From Gammaproteobacteria bacterium (GTDB taxonomy: Bacteria > Pseudomonadota > Gammaproteobacteria > JAKBBU01), in NCBI GenBank assembly GCA_021773195.1, contig JAJFKN010000035.1, positions 1 through 64,000 on the forward strand: 64,000 bases of DNA, in the 5' to 3' direction. Numbering within the stretch: position 1 is the stretch's first letter; the number at the start of each line of letters is the position of its first letter. Of this stretch, positions 17,479 through 25,527 are shown piece by piece. The position numbers and the translations under genes are program-made. The notes beneath the pieces were generated by a model that saw only the letters and a list, made by a program, of their open reading frames with translations, was not told where the DNA came from and did no database searches.

Positions 17479-18447
17479 TCAAACCACCTTTTCCATGCTT
17501 TCTTTAAATACCAGGCACAGCTTCTCAATATCTATTTTTTGAGCAAGACTGCTATGTATTACAAGACTTGGAACACCCTTATTACTATGCCTTAATGAAA
17601 ATAAGGTGTTGCCGTTGTTATCGGTGAATTGCTGCGGCTTGTGTGTGGTTGTATTTGATTCGCTAGGCTTGGCCACTGCTCTAATTAGAGCGCTAGGCGA
17701 TGTTATTTTTATGCCAATTTGGGGGGCAACTTCCTCCAACTTTTTTAGGTTGATACTTGACTCATTCAATAACTTATTAATCGTAAGACTCATTATAATA
17801 GAAAGTTTATGAATTTTAGGAATATTGGAAAGTATCATTTTAGGGATTTTAGTAAAAGACATAATCGCAACCATGCTCGCATCAGAGATACCAAGTTTTT
17901 TAGCAAGCTCCTTTTGCGAATTAAAGACCTTATCCTTCAGTAATTTTTTATAAAGCAGTGAATTAGAGTAGGGGCTCACATTATTACGGTGCTCATTTTC
18001 AGCGTATTGAATCGCAATAGCGTCGCGCAGGTCACTAAATTTTTTCTTTATCGCAATTAACGGACGTTTTAGCTGTAAGCATGCTAAGTGTCGTTTCCTA
18101 CCAAAAATTATTTGGTACTTAATATCACCATGGGGGGATGGGTGATCCATAATGACAATAGGCTGTAGCTGCTCGTTAGTCTTTATGGATTGAATTAAGC
18201 CATCTAGATCCTCAAGCTCTTCATCTTGCCTATTCGCATACTCCCAAGGCTCACAACTAAGTGGGTTAACAATAATAAGCTCATTTTCTTTAAAGGTAAC
18301 ACCTGACTGCATTTCAAAGTGCGATGCTGTACCTGGTATATGCTGCTTTGGCTCAGAAACATCAGTATTCACTTTTTTAATTTGTCCCTTTTGCATTAAC
18401 ATGCCCAAAGGCCCAGAATTATGCACATTACGCTTACTACTATTCAT
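17479..18447 (-). CDS. parB: Plasmid ParB-family partition protein
   Basis: A 322-residue plasmid-type ParB. The N-terminal region has an arginine patch (QIIFGRKRHLACLQL, equivalent to GxRRxxA) and QYAENEHRNNVSPYS (equivalent to ENxxR), followed by an HTH (KKLGISDASMVAIMSFTKIP). It differs clearly from the two Spo0J-type copies in this window. Its start lies 2 nt after the parA stop, so the two form the plasmid's parAB operon. A 30-bp palindrome just past the gene is the best centromere candidate. The N-terminal 40 residues are poorly conserved in such proteins and probably include the ParA-stimulating arginine finger; I cannot place it precisely. Confidence 0.9.
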   Translation of the reverse strand: MNSSKRNVHNSGPLGMLMQKGQIKKVNTDVSEPKQHIPGTASHFEMQSGVTFKENELIIVNPLSCEPWEYANRQDEELEDLDGLIQSIKTNEQLQPIVIMDHPSPHGDIKYQIIFGRKRHLACLQLKRPLIAIKKKFSDLRDAIAIQYAENEHRNNVSPYSNSLLYKKLLKDKVFNSQKELAKKLGISDASMVAIMSFTKIPKMILSNIPKIHKLSIIMSLTINKLLNESSINLKKLEEVAPQIGIKITSPSALIRAVAKPSESNTTTHKPQQFTDNNGNTLFSLRHSNKGVPSLVIHSSLAQKIDIEKLCLVFKESMEKVV

Positions 18448-18449
18448 AG

Positions 18450-19673
18450 TTAAACCTCAACTTTACTACTGCGTTCAGTTTGGCTGTTACGTTCAGCTTG
18501 GATTCTCCATATATCTTTGAAATTATTAATAATTTCCATATTAACATCATTAAGATGTTGCAATGCTCTGCGATAAGCTTCTCTGCTGCCTCTAGGGCGA
18601 GTTACATCGTAAATCGTGCCTATTTCATTGGCAGCCTTTGGTACTTCAACTGTTTCACACATATGATTAGATAAAATATATCTACCAAACTGTTCTCTCA
18701 TCATATTTTCCATTTGAAGCGCTTCATTGCTACCGGGATGTTTTGAAATAATAATTCGCAGGTAATCTAGTGGTTTTTTCGGCAAGTTTTTGAACATATT
18801 ACTTAATGTAGCGGTATACATTACAAAGCTTGAATAATCATACATGCTTGGCGGAATAGGAATAATCATACCATTACAAGCAATTATTGAGTTTAGAGTT
18901 AAAAATCCTATATTCGGGCCACAATCAATTATAATCACATCATATTGATTTTTAATAATTTCTAGTGCAGCTTTAAGTCTTTCAAAGGGTGACCCCAAGT
19001 GTTCATGGTTGTTTACTTTGTCATTTGGAAGCATTAGATCACAATCTTGGATAGCAAGATTTGCTGGAATAATATCAAATCCGTCAAAATGTGTTTTTAA
19101 TACTATTTCTTCGATATTTTTTGGTGAATTCATTAAACTATTTGTGATTGTTTTATCATAAGGGATTTCCAAATCAGGTATGCGGCCTGAGCTTACCAAC
19201 GTTGCTGTCCCTTGCGCATCGAGATCGACTAATAACGAACGCATGCCTTCCATAGCTATTTTTTTGCCTAAATCTACAGCTGTTTCTGTTTTACCTACTC
19301 CACCTTTTAAGTTTGTGACAGCAATAATTAGTGGGGCTGAACCTTCAGGCCTGAAATATCGAGTTTGTGCTTTTTCCCTTAAGGAGTTAATCGCTGAAAG
19401 GGTATATTTCTTTATTTTTCTATTTTTTTCAGCTTCTTCAATGATAATTCCTGGTATATTGTATTCTTTCTGTAATTTTCGAAAGGTCGGCGCTGAAACA
19501 CCTACCATTTTTGTTGCGTCAACAGCCCCCCAAGTTCTAGCTTGTTTCCTTTCTTCAGGGCTTGTAACCAGATTGCGAAGCTCTAATAGCATCTCGGTGC
19601 CAATTTGATAAAAACTATCCATTAGTTCAGCTGGATTTTCTGTTCCATATGGCGCAATCTGTCGTTCTAACAT
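18450..19673 (-). CDS. parA: ParA-family partition ATPase, type Ia with N-terminal HTH
   Basis: A 407-residue ParA. The N-terminal 100 residues carry an HTH (DATKMVGVSAPTFRKLQKEYNIPG), as in F SopA and P1 ParA, which lets the protein repress its own operon. The deviant Walker A box is NLKGGVGKTETAVDLGKK, with LLVDLDAQGTAT as Walker A', and DVIIIDCGPNIGFLT as Walker B. It binds nucleoid DNA non-specifically and drives plasmid segregation. I choose the ATG at 19673 with AAAGG upstream; a GTG at 19709 would add 12 residues. The promoter region holds two TTATGAAA copies (19714 and 19736) that could be operator half-sites. The iteron array lies about 190 bp upstream. Confidence 0.95.
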   Translation of the reverse strand: MLERQIAPYGTENPAELMDSFYQIGTEMLLELRNLVTSPEERKQARTWGAVDATKMVGVSAPTFRKLQKEYNIPGIIIEEAEKNRKIKKYTLSAINSLREKAQTRYFRPEGSAPLIIAVTNLKGGVGKTETAVDLGKKIAMEGMRSLLVDLDAQGTATLVSSGRIPDLEIPYDKTITNSLMNSPKNIEEIVLKTHFDGFDIIPANLAIQDCDLMLPNDKVNNHEHLGSPFERLKAALEIIKNQYDVIIIDCGPNIGFLTLNSIIACNGMIIPIPPSMYDYSSFVMYTATLSNMFKNLPKKPLDYLRIIISKHPGSNEALQMENMMREQFGRYILSNHMCETVEVPKAANEIGTIYDVTRPRGSREAYRRALQHLNDVNMEIINNFKDIWRIQAERNSQTERSSKVEV

Positions 19674-19865
19674 AAAATTAACCTTTACAATACTATTAGG
19701 AAGCTTCACACTTTATGAAAGTTATCTCAGTTTTTATGAAAATGCAAATTTTTCCAAAAATTTCATCACAAAGCAGAAACACAACGTGTTTCTTTGTTTA
19801 AAGAGATCTTTTAGTTGTTTATACAACGTTAAACCATTATAAATCAAGTGGTTGCATGTTTTCTC

Positions 19866-19984
19866 ATGAGTAATACAGGACGAAATATGAGATTTGCGGG
19901 ATTCCCCATGAAGTTTCCGGGACGAAATATGAGGTTTGCGGGATTTTCCCATGAGGTTTACAGGATCTATATGAGGTCTGCGGG
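19866..19984 (+). repeat. oriV: Six-copy iteron array: replication origin candidate
   Basis: A 14-bp motif close to ATGAGGTTTGCGGG repeats at 19866 (degenerate), 19887, 19908, 19929, 19951 and 19971, a period of 20-22 bp, that is two helical turns. Copies at 19887 and 19929 share the flanking GGACGAAAT. The helical phasing and the Rep_3 initiator encoded nearby make this the probable oriV. AT-rich sequence follows at 19985-20115 and may be the unwinding element. I could not identify DnaA boxes. Confidence 0.88.
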
Positions 19985-20107
19985 ATAAAAATTTATTAAT
20001 GGTTACTTCTTGCGTAAGCCATTTATATTCATGTTGGCCAGCCTTTGTAACCGATTGGTTATGTTAAGTCGTTCTTGGTAGAATCAGCAGACAAATAATT
20101 TTAAAAT

Positions 20108-20450
20108 TCTTTCTGGATGTTAAATGCTCAACACAAGAGAAGAAGAGGGCGATGAGGCAAAAACTGGGGCTTTGCTGCACTTTGTGGCTACGCCATTCAA
20201 CCGTTGTATAGCCGATATAAGAAGGGTTTCGGCTCTACTGATAGAGAGGCCGCTGTCTTTTGGTGATGTGTTTAAGCACATCACCATTACTGGTGGACCT
20301 CGCACCCTTTCATTCACTTTCAGTGCTCGTGTAGTCCTTAACAGCGCTCTCATGGCAGCCCTCAGCAGCAGTGGAGTAGCCCCATTAAGTTTACCAACAA
20401 AGGTCTGTTTACCTCCTAAAAAGTTAAATGGTTGCAATATATCCAATCAG
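20108..20450. other. Region open on both strands, gene status unclear
   Basis: Both strands stay open for about 110 codons here (a 109-residue frame on plus from 20124, a 108-residue frame on minus to 20120). GC content is higher than in the neighbours. A perfect 10-bp stem-loop (arms TGGTGATGTG and CACATCACCA) lies at 20261-20286. Neither product resembles a family I know, and neither frame has a clear ribosome site. It could be a fragment of a lost insertion element or a structured RNA. With 20451-20596, which shows nothing else, it fills the gap between the origin and the transporter. Confidence 0.35.
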
Positions 20451-20596
20451 TAGTGCATAAAGAATTTTGTAGGTATAGTATTTTGGAGAAACCTCTGGGA
20501 TGCGGATAGCTGGCTTAATAATTAGCTTGTTGTTTCTAAGCAGTGGAGCAACGATTTGGGTAGGGTTCTGGTTTATTAATGTGGATGGCTTAATTT

Positions 20597-22015
20597 ATGG
20601 ATAGGGCGCTAAAATTTTTTAGAGAACAACCAAGAGCATTACTCCCATTGTTCATTATTGAAAGCATCATGCGCTTTAGCTATTGGGGCATAATGTCAAT
20701 CATAGTGTTGTATTTATCACGGCACCTCAATTACTCCAAAGATGATGCGTATTCTATCTTTGGGTCGTTTGCTACATTTGGATTTATTGGCTCACTGTTT
20801 GGAGGAATTTTAGCTGACAGATTATCTGATTTCAGAACAGTGATGTTAATAGGCATCTATATTTTGAGTGCTGGACTCTGTTTGCTTGTAGTGGACCCAA
20901 AATTAGCCTTGCTGGGGTTTAGTTTTATCGCATCTGGCATTGGTCTGTTTACAGCCGCTAGTGCTAATTTATTAGGCGAATTCTATGATGAATCCGATAA
21001 AAACCGCAACGATGGCTTTACTATATTTTATGTTGCTACGAACATAGGGGGCTTACTTGGTCCTATTGTTTACGCCTTGATTATGGAAGTACTTGGTATA
21101 AGGTTTGCTTTTATCTTTAGTTTGCTATTGATTTTGTCTGGGCTTTTCTTTTTCCATACATTTTCGCGGACTAAAAGAATAACGGTGAATCAACCGAATT
21201 TTTTAAAAAGAGTTGGTTTGCCTGCTGTTTTTTCTGTTTTGATAACGTGGGCTATCTACTTTTTTATGCAAAACCAAAAAGTATTGGTGTTCCTTCTTGT
21301 TGGTGTATTTATTGCAACGACTTTATTTGTGTTTTTTGTGATGAAAGGATTAAATAAAGGGGATAAAAGAAAAGTTTTTTGTGTTCTTTTTATGGTATTC
21401 GTTGCGTTCTTTTTCTTTTCTTGTGAATTCCAAACTAATAGTTCGTTCATTGTTTTTATTGACCGGTTTGTAAATACAAACATAATGGGTGTGCATTTGC
21501 AGAGCTCTATGTTTGCCTCCCTGGAGCCTGGATTTGTTGTTTTATGCTCACCATTACTAATTATGTTTTGGCGATTCGTAAAAAACGAACCCCATGTTCT
21601 TTTTAAACAGGGGATAGGCCTGTGTTTACAGTCGTTTGCTTTTGCAATGATTGCCTTACTTGCTTATTTGGTGTGCGTGAATGGAAAAGATGTTAGTTTG
21701 GTGCCAGTATTTTTCATGATGATGTTGTTGGGGGCAGCCGAAGTGTTAATTATGCCTTCTTTAATCTCATCGATTACCACGCTTCTTCCAAAACATTTAA
21801 AGGGTACCTTTATGGGTATTCTTTATTTATCTCTGGCTTACTCTGGGTATTTCTCAGGGGTAATAGCTAAATTAACCGAAGCGCCGAAGCACCAAGCTCA
21901 GATTGTTGGGTTTATTGATGCATACAAAAACATTGCTTTATTAACTCTTATAATTGGATTTTTTGTTTTTGGAGTAGGGTGGAGCTTGAAAAAAGTATGG
22001 TCAAATAATCCATAA
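20597..22015 (+). CDS. POT/PTR-like MFS transporter
   Basis: A 472-residue inner-membrane transporter with about 12-14 hydrophobic helices. The start resembles proton-dependent oligopeptide transporters: FFREQPRALLPLFIIESIMRFSYWGIMSIIVLYL, then GGILADRL (the MFS loop 2-3 motif) and NDGFTIFYVATNIGGLLGPI, close to the POT family's helix 4-5 region. It lacks the clean PTR2 signature sequence, so the substrate (peptide, amino acid or other) is open. It is followed 170 bp later by the PhyH-family gene in the same direction. Base composition is AT-rich, unlike the tra genes. Uptake of a host nutrient or export of a product of the PhyH enzyme are both conceivable. Confidence 0.85.
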   Translation: MDRALKFFREQPRALLPLFIIESIMRFSYWGIMSIIVLYLSRHLNYSKDDAYSIFGSFATFGFIGSLFGGILADRLSDFRTVMLIGIYILSAGLCLLVVDPKLALLGFSFIASGIGLFTAASANLLGEFYDESDKNRNDGFTIFYVATNIGGLLGPIVYALIMEVLGIRFAFIFSLLLILSGLFFFHTFSRTKRITVNQPNFLKRVGLPAVFSVLITWAIYFFMQNQKVLVFLLVGVFIATTLFVFFVMKGLNKGDKRKVFCVLFMVFVAFFFFSCEFQTNSSFIVFIDRFVNTNIMGVHLQSSMFASLEPGFVVLCSPLLIMFWRFVKNEPHVLFKQGIGLCLQSFAFAMIALLAYLVCVNGKDVSLVPVFFMMMLLGAAEVLIMPSLISSITTLLPKHLKGTFMGILYLSLAYSGYFSGVIAKLTEAPKHQAQIVGFIDAYKNIALLTLIIGFFVFGVGWSLKKVWSNNP

Positions 22016-22184
22016 AAATGTATTGATAGAATAATAAGCAATATGATTGACTCATGAGGGGATAATGTATAGAATCACGACATAAAGTTTGTATGATTTA
22101 ATACTTTATACTTACCAGTAAGGAGAATAGACATGTATATCCCATACTTCTAACACTAATAGCTATATTTTAAGAGAACCTAGC

Positions 22185-23096
22185 ATGAGAGTTACTTCTA
22201 AAGAATTGTCTTTTTTTGATGAAAATGGTTATATTGTAATAAATGATGTATTTAAGCGGCATGATGTTGAATCTTTTCAAAACACACTAGCCTCGATAAT
22301 CAAACTTAGGATTATGCATCTTGCTAGGGATAGCAGAGGCGCTTTGGATGACTTAAAAAGCAAAGAGCTTTCCATCGATGATGGATTGCGTGCTCTTAGT
22401 AGCATAGATCACTATCAGGTTGCTTTTGTACAAAGGTTAATTAGTCGTTCCCCAGCGTTTTTTAGACTAACAGGAAGTTCTATTGTTGAAGATATTCTTA
22501 AGCAGTTATTAAGAATGCCAAGCTCTTACCCAATCTACCTGCTTAGTAATGGAATAGTGTTTTCTGTACCTAATGATAGTTTAAATACATCAGCAAACCT
22601 CAATCTAGATTGGCATAAAGATACATTTTTTACTATCCCAAAAAGTAGGTTTTATCAGGTATGGGTGCCATTGTTGCATGATTCAAACCAAAATAACGGC
22701 TCTTTGGTTGTATGTCCTGGAAGCCATAAGGAAGGTGTCGGCCAACAATTGTATAACTCAGATTCTAGTTTTAATTATCGTTTCTCAGTGCCGGGTGAAG
22801 ACGTGCAAAAGTATTCTCCTATCTCTATAGATGTTAATTTAAGTGATATTTTAATATTTGATGGGAACCTTATCCATGCTAGTGGTCACAACACCTCTAA
22901 ACAGGTGAAATGCTCGATGATTGGTCTTTGCCATGATGCCTCAAGGAAAGAGTGCATCCCAGTATCAACTGATTATTTGTTTTATGAACAAACACCGGAG
23001 TCGTATTTTTACGAGTGCTTTGGCGACGAAAACATTCTTCCCATAGCAAACAGAAGTCTTGCTTTTAAGAAAGAAGAACCTGTAGGGGGCGTGTAA
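22185..23096 (+). CDS. Phytanoyl-CoA dioxygenase (PhyH) family protein
   Basis: A 303-residue Fe(II)/2-oxoglutarate dioxygenase of the PhyH type. The metal facial triad is visible: His and Asp in DWHKDTFF (about residues 144-151) and the distal His in GNLIHASGH (about 227-235), with PGSHKEG and a downstream Lys or Arg expected to hold 2-oxoglutarate. Such enzymes hydroxylate small molecules or lipids. The N-terminus FFDENGYIVINDVF is the family's usual opening. It follows the transporter gene, so the two may form a small metabolic or secondary-product cassette. Its stop codon abuts the stop of the convergent ankyrin gene with no space between. The substrate is unknown. Confidence 0.88.
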   Translation: MRVTSKELSFFDENGYIVINDVFKRHDVESFQNTLASIIKLRIMHLARDSRGALDDLKSKELSIDDGLRALSSIDHYQVAFVQRLISRSPAFFRLTGSSIVEDILKQLLRMPSSYPIYLLSNGIVFSVPNDSLNTSANLNLDWHKDTFFTIPKSRFYQVWVPLLHDSNQNNGSLVVCPGSHKEGVGQQLYNSDSSFNYRFSVPGEDVQKYSPISIDVNLSDILIFDGNLIHASGHNTSKQVKCSMIGLCHDASRKECIPVSTDYLFYEQTPESYFYECFGDENILPIANRSLAFKKEEPVGGV

Positions 23097-23756
23097 TTAA
23101 TCTTTGAAAGCTATAATAATATTCGCAATGTCTAAATACCCGTTGATGATAGCGCAGTCCAGCGGAGTATCGTCGTTTGAGTTTTTTTCCTTTAGGCCGC
23201 AAGCACCGGAATTCAATAAGTACTCTATAACGGTTATCTTCCCATTGTAACAAGCCCAGTGGAGGGGGAAGGAGTTGTTGTAATCTTTTGTATCTAAACG
23301 CGCGCCAATTTCCACAAGATATTTTAATATTTCAAGGTTGCCCAGATATGCTGCCCATGACAGTGGTGTCCCCCCATCAATGTCTACGCCTTCTAAATTA
23401 GCACCATTACTTACTAAGAGCTCTACAATAGATAATTCGCCGCCATATATTGCTAAGTGTAGAGGGGTTTGTTTCTTCCTATTTTTACTATCAATTTTAG
23501 CCTTTTTCTCGACTAGAAGCTTCACTATATCAATGTGGTTGGCTCTTGCCGCAATATGTAATGGTCCATTTTCATCATCGCCATACATATGATGGGTTGC
23601 CCCGTCTTGAAAGAGCACATTCGCACCTTTATCCAACAGTCTTTTTACGTCAGAGAAGTTACCGGTATTACAGGCTGCAAGAAGATCCTTGTTTATTGTT
23701 CTTAGCCTTTTGTTGCTTTCGGTTAACTCAATCAACTTTTTGTCTTCTTCCTTCAT
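23097..23756 (-). CDS. Ankyrin-repeat protein
   Basis: A 219-residue protein made almost entirely of ankyrin repeats. About six units are recognisable from residue 25 on, with repeated patterns such as NGPLHIAARANHIDIVKLLVEKKA, TPLHLAIYGGELSIVELLV and TPLSWAAYLGNLEILKYLV. There is no signal peptide. Ankyrin proteins bind partner proteins; in intracellular bacteria they are often secreted effectors, but no secretion signal can be judged here. It converges directly on the PhyH gene, sharing no intergenic space, and has its own promoter region at 23757-23809. A short N-terminal helical segment (residues 1-25) precedes the repeats. Confidence 0.92.
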   Translation of the reverse strand: MKEEDKKLIELTESNKRLRTINKDLLAACNTGNFSDVKRLLDKGANVLFQDGATHHMYGDDENGPLHIAARANHIDIVKLLVEKKAKIDSKNRKKQTPLHLAIYGGELSIVELLVSNGANLEGVDIDGGTPLSWAAYLGNLEILKYLVEIGARLDTKDYNNSFPLHWACYNGKITVIEYLLNSGACGLKEKNSNDDTPLDCAIINGYLDIANIIIAFKD

Positions 23757-23809
23757 AATTGCCTCCTTACTTATCTAATCACGTTAGGTGCATTACATTC
23801 ATTTCCACC

Positions 23810-24451
23810 CTAGAGGGGAGTTTGAATTTGTACCACAACGCCATGTATGCGGTATTTATCTTCATAGTCTTCTATTAAGTCGCCACTCTCCATATTTTTT
23901 AAAGAAAGGCGGCCTACATTGCTGACATGTTGTCCTATGAGACAATGATTACCATCGACCTCTGATAGTACAATAAATTGACCGTCTTGTGGACTAGTAT
24001 TGGGTTTAACGATAACAATTGATCTTTTATAAAATGGCGGCTTAAAAATATTGCTCATAACTTCAAGAGCAAATACTGCTCCATCATAAACTGTTGGGAT
24101 ATAAACCCAAGATGACCAATTATTTATCGATAGATGGTTAACTGTGCTATCCCATTCCCCAAGATTTTCCCAGGGTAAAACTGGCACCCTTTGAACAGTT
24201 TCGGCGAGGTGGAGATCATTTTGTTCTTTAAGCATGAGGGGATTCGTGCCCATAATTTGTTCAACCGAGATTTTAAAATAATTGGCTAAAGCTCCGACTG
24301 TTGAGACTCTAGGGTCAGGCGTTTGACCATGTAAAAGCCTAGCAATTGTTTGTGGAGGTATATTTGTTGCACGAGATAGCTCTATACCTGTCAACTTATA
24401 ATAATCTAGTAAAAACTCTAGTGTTTTACAAATGTTATTGTCTTTTACCAT
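23810..24451 (-). CDS. C1/LexA-like repressor with HTH and S24-like domain
   Basis: A 213-residue phage-type repressor. The HTH_3 domain covers about residues 5-60 (LDYYKLTGIELSRATNIPP followed by QTIARLLHGQTPDP). The C-terminal half resembles the S24 peptidase fold (ALEVMSNIFKPPFYKRSIVIV), but the usual GDSM serine motif and the catalytic Lys are not evident, so RecA-triggered self-cleavage may be lost. I start it at the ATG at 24451 with AAGGGT upstream; a longer frame to 24565 would run into the operator. It is divergent from a 51-codon gene at 24600, with the palindromic operator in between, the classical arrangement of an element's master repressor. It may hold the transfer operon down. 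Confidence 0.87.
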   Translation of the reverse strand: MVKDNNICKTLEFLLDYYKLTGIELSRATNIPPQTIARLLHGQTPDPRVSTVGALANYFKISVEQIMGTNPLMLKEQNDLHLAETVQRVPVLPWENLGEWDSTVNHLSINNWSSWVYIPTVYDGAVFALEVMSNIFKPPFYKRSIVIVKPNTSPQDGQFIVLSEVDGNHCLIGQHVSNVGRLSLKNMESGDLIEDYEDKYRIHGVVVQIQTPL

Positions 24452-24537
24452 TTTTTTATGACCCTTGTGTAGTGCTTTGTCCAATAATAGAGCAGTTTGC
24501 AAGAGATATCTCAAATCAAGGACGCGCGCTGTTAATA

Positions 24538-24576
24538 TTATCCCGAATATGGGATAATAAATCACTTATTCGGGAT
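24538..24576. promoter_or_regulatory. Divergent operator region of the C1-like repressor
   Basis: A palindrome with arms TTATCCC (24538-24544) and GGGATAA (24551-24557) is followed by ATTCGGGAT (24568-24576), the inverted copy of ATCCCGAAT at 24540-24548. These repeated half-sites lie midway between the repressor and the rightward small gene, where repressor dimers would control both directions. Confidence 0.7.
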
Positions 24577-24599
24577 TTTACAGCAGCAAGGAGTCTTCT

Positions 24600-24755
24600 A
24601 TGAATGCATTTGCCTCTCACACCACTAAGTCCTCTCTTGATTTAGCTCTTGATAATCATCTCAAGAATATTACGGAGCTTCAGGCTCTCCTTACTATCGA
24701 AGAAACGGCTCTTCTTGAATGTCTTTCACAAAAGAAGATTCAAGATATTCAATAA
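24600..24755 (+). CDS. Small 51-aa protein divergent from the repressor
   Basis: A short gene with a strong ribosome site (AAGGAG at 24588-24593, six bases before the ATG). The product is mostly helical, with TELQALLTIEETALLECLSQ near the C-terminus, and carries no recognised domain. It is the first gene right of the operator, so it would be released when the C1-like repressor lets go. By position it resembles a Cro-like or small regulatory gene, but there is no HTH. Its size explains why gene callers may miss it. The strong Shine-Dalgarno and position support it; function is unknown. Confidence 0.65.
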   Translation: MNAFASHTTKSSLDLALDNHLKNITELQALLTIEETALLECLSQKKIQDIQ

Positions 24756-24795
24756 CATAAGAGCACAACGCCATAAATAAGCAAGGAGATGCCTT

Positions 24796-24906
24796 ATGCC
24801 AATTTTATGCCCATTGTACACCCAATCCATGCTTCCCATCAATGATAAATTTATCATTGATGGTTGCGGGTGTTATTTGCAGGCGGGGGGTTATTATGCT
24901 CAATAA
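24796..24906 (+). CDS. Possible 36-aa leader protein ahead of the LuxR-type gene
   Basis: An ATG at 24796 follows AAGGAG (24783-24788) and opens a 36-codon frame whose last codons overlap the ATG of the LuxR-type gene at 24896 by 11 nt. The product has three cysteines (two as CGC) and a GG pair near its end. The perfect 28-bp palindrome at 24836-24863 lies within it. The overlap suggests that its translation opens or couples to the downstream ribosome site, so it may be a leader peptide rather than a functional protein. Confidence 0.45.
   Translation: MPILCPLYTQSMLPINDKFIIDGCGCYLQAGGYYAQ
24836..24863. promoter_or_regulatory. Perfect 28-bp palindrome upstream of the LuxR-type gene
   Basis: Arms CCATCAATGATAAA and TTTATCATTGATGG meet with no loop. 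The palindrome is 32 bp before the LuxR-type ATG, inside the small leader frame. Dimer-binding operator and mRNA hairpin are both possible; the lack of a T-tract argues against a terminator. Confidence 0.6.
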
Positions 24907-25129
24907 GGTCAAGATTTCTCCCCTAACGGATCGAGAGAAGATAGTTGCCAGACATCTTTTTGTTTGTGCCAGCAGTCTGGAGATTGCTCATCAGACCCAT
25001 GTACATAAACGAGTTGTTGAGCACGATCTTTTACAGCTACGTCGCAAGATGGGAGAAAGAAGCTCTTTTCTTGCAGCGGTTAAAGCTTTTCATTTTGGTC
25101 TTTTGGAGGTTATCCATGAATCTGAATAA
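24896..25129 (+). CDS. Single-domain LuxR/GerE-type HTH regulator
   Basis: A 77-residue protein consisting of a LuxR-type HTH and little else. SPLTDREKIVARHLFVCASSLEIAHQ matches the LTxRExxV scaffold and HVHKRVVEHDLLQLRRKMGERS the recognition helix. It lacks a sensor or receiver domain. A receiver-only response regulator starts inside its last codons (14 nt overlap, GGAGGT before that ATG), so the two may together rebuild a split NarL-like regulator. The C-terminal block KMGERSSFLAAVKAFHFGLL is very like the end of the protein at 30420-30734. The ATG at 24896 is chosen because it leaves only the HTH; in-frame upstream starts exist. Confidence 0.8.
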   Translation: MLNKVKISPLTDREKIVARHLFVCASSLEIAHQTHVHKRVVEHDLLQLRRKMGERSSFLAAVKAFHFGLLEVIHESE

Positions 25130-25502
25130 ATATCGAGGGGCCCTTGCCCATCCTACTGTGTTACTCATCGAAGATAATCGCATGCTACAACTCTATGCAC
25201 GGAGCGTGTTGGAAAGGCTAGGGTGCGCCGTCAAACTAGCTTCTAATTCTAGGCAGGCTCTCCTATCTTGTTTTGACAATATTTCATTTATTTTAACTGA
25301 CTTAGACTTGGGCCAAGGCAGCCTTGATGGGATTAGTTTGTTCAAGGAAATCAGAAAGCGTGCGCCTCATCTCCCAGCCGTTGCCTGGAGCACTTCTGTC
25401 GAAAAAAGCGACGAATGCCTTCGGGAAGGCATGAAAGCGTTTATCCAAAAACCGACGGCACCAGATGTGATGGGCAAGTTGCTCAGTCAATACATTCATT
25501 AA
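25116..25502 (+). CDS. Stand-alone response-regulator receiver protein
   Basis: A 128-residue CheY-like receiver domain. The acidic pair is in LLIEDNRM (Glu19, Asp20), the phospho-acceptor is Asp62 in FILTDLDLG, and the conserved Lys is Lys112 in FIQKP; Thr/Ser near residue 93 (AWSTS) completes the set. No output domain is present. The ATG at 25116 has GGAGGT upstream and overlaps the LuxR-type gene, so the pair probably acts together as a split response regulator. No histidine kinase is encoded nearby, so a host kinase must supply the phosphate if it is phosphorylated at all. It precedes the TetR-type gene by 25 nt. Confidence 0.87.
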   Translation: MNLNKYRGALAHPTVLLIEDNRMLQLYARSVLERLGCAVKLASNSRQALLSCFDNISFILTDLDLGQGSLDGISLFKEIRKRAPHLPAVAWSTSVEKSDECLREGMKAFIQKPTAPDVMGKLLSQYIH

Positions 25503-25527
25503 ACCAAGTTACCGGGAATTAAATCAT

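Noticed and set aside
19734-19952. 72-codon minus-strand frame over the iterons
   Set aside because: The repeats in the product (SRKPHISS, SRKSHISS) just translate the iterons; no ribosome site.
19700-20110. DnaA boxes near the iterons
   Set aside because: I found no convincing TTATNCACA match by eye.
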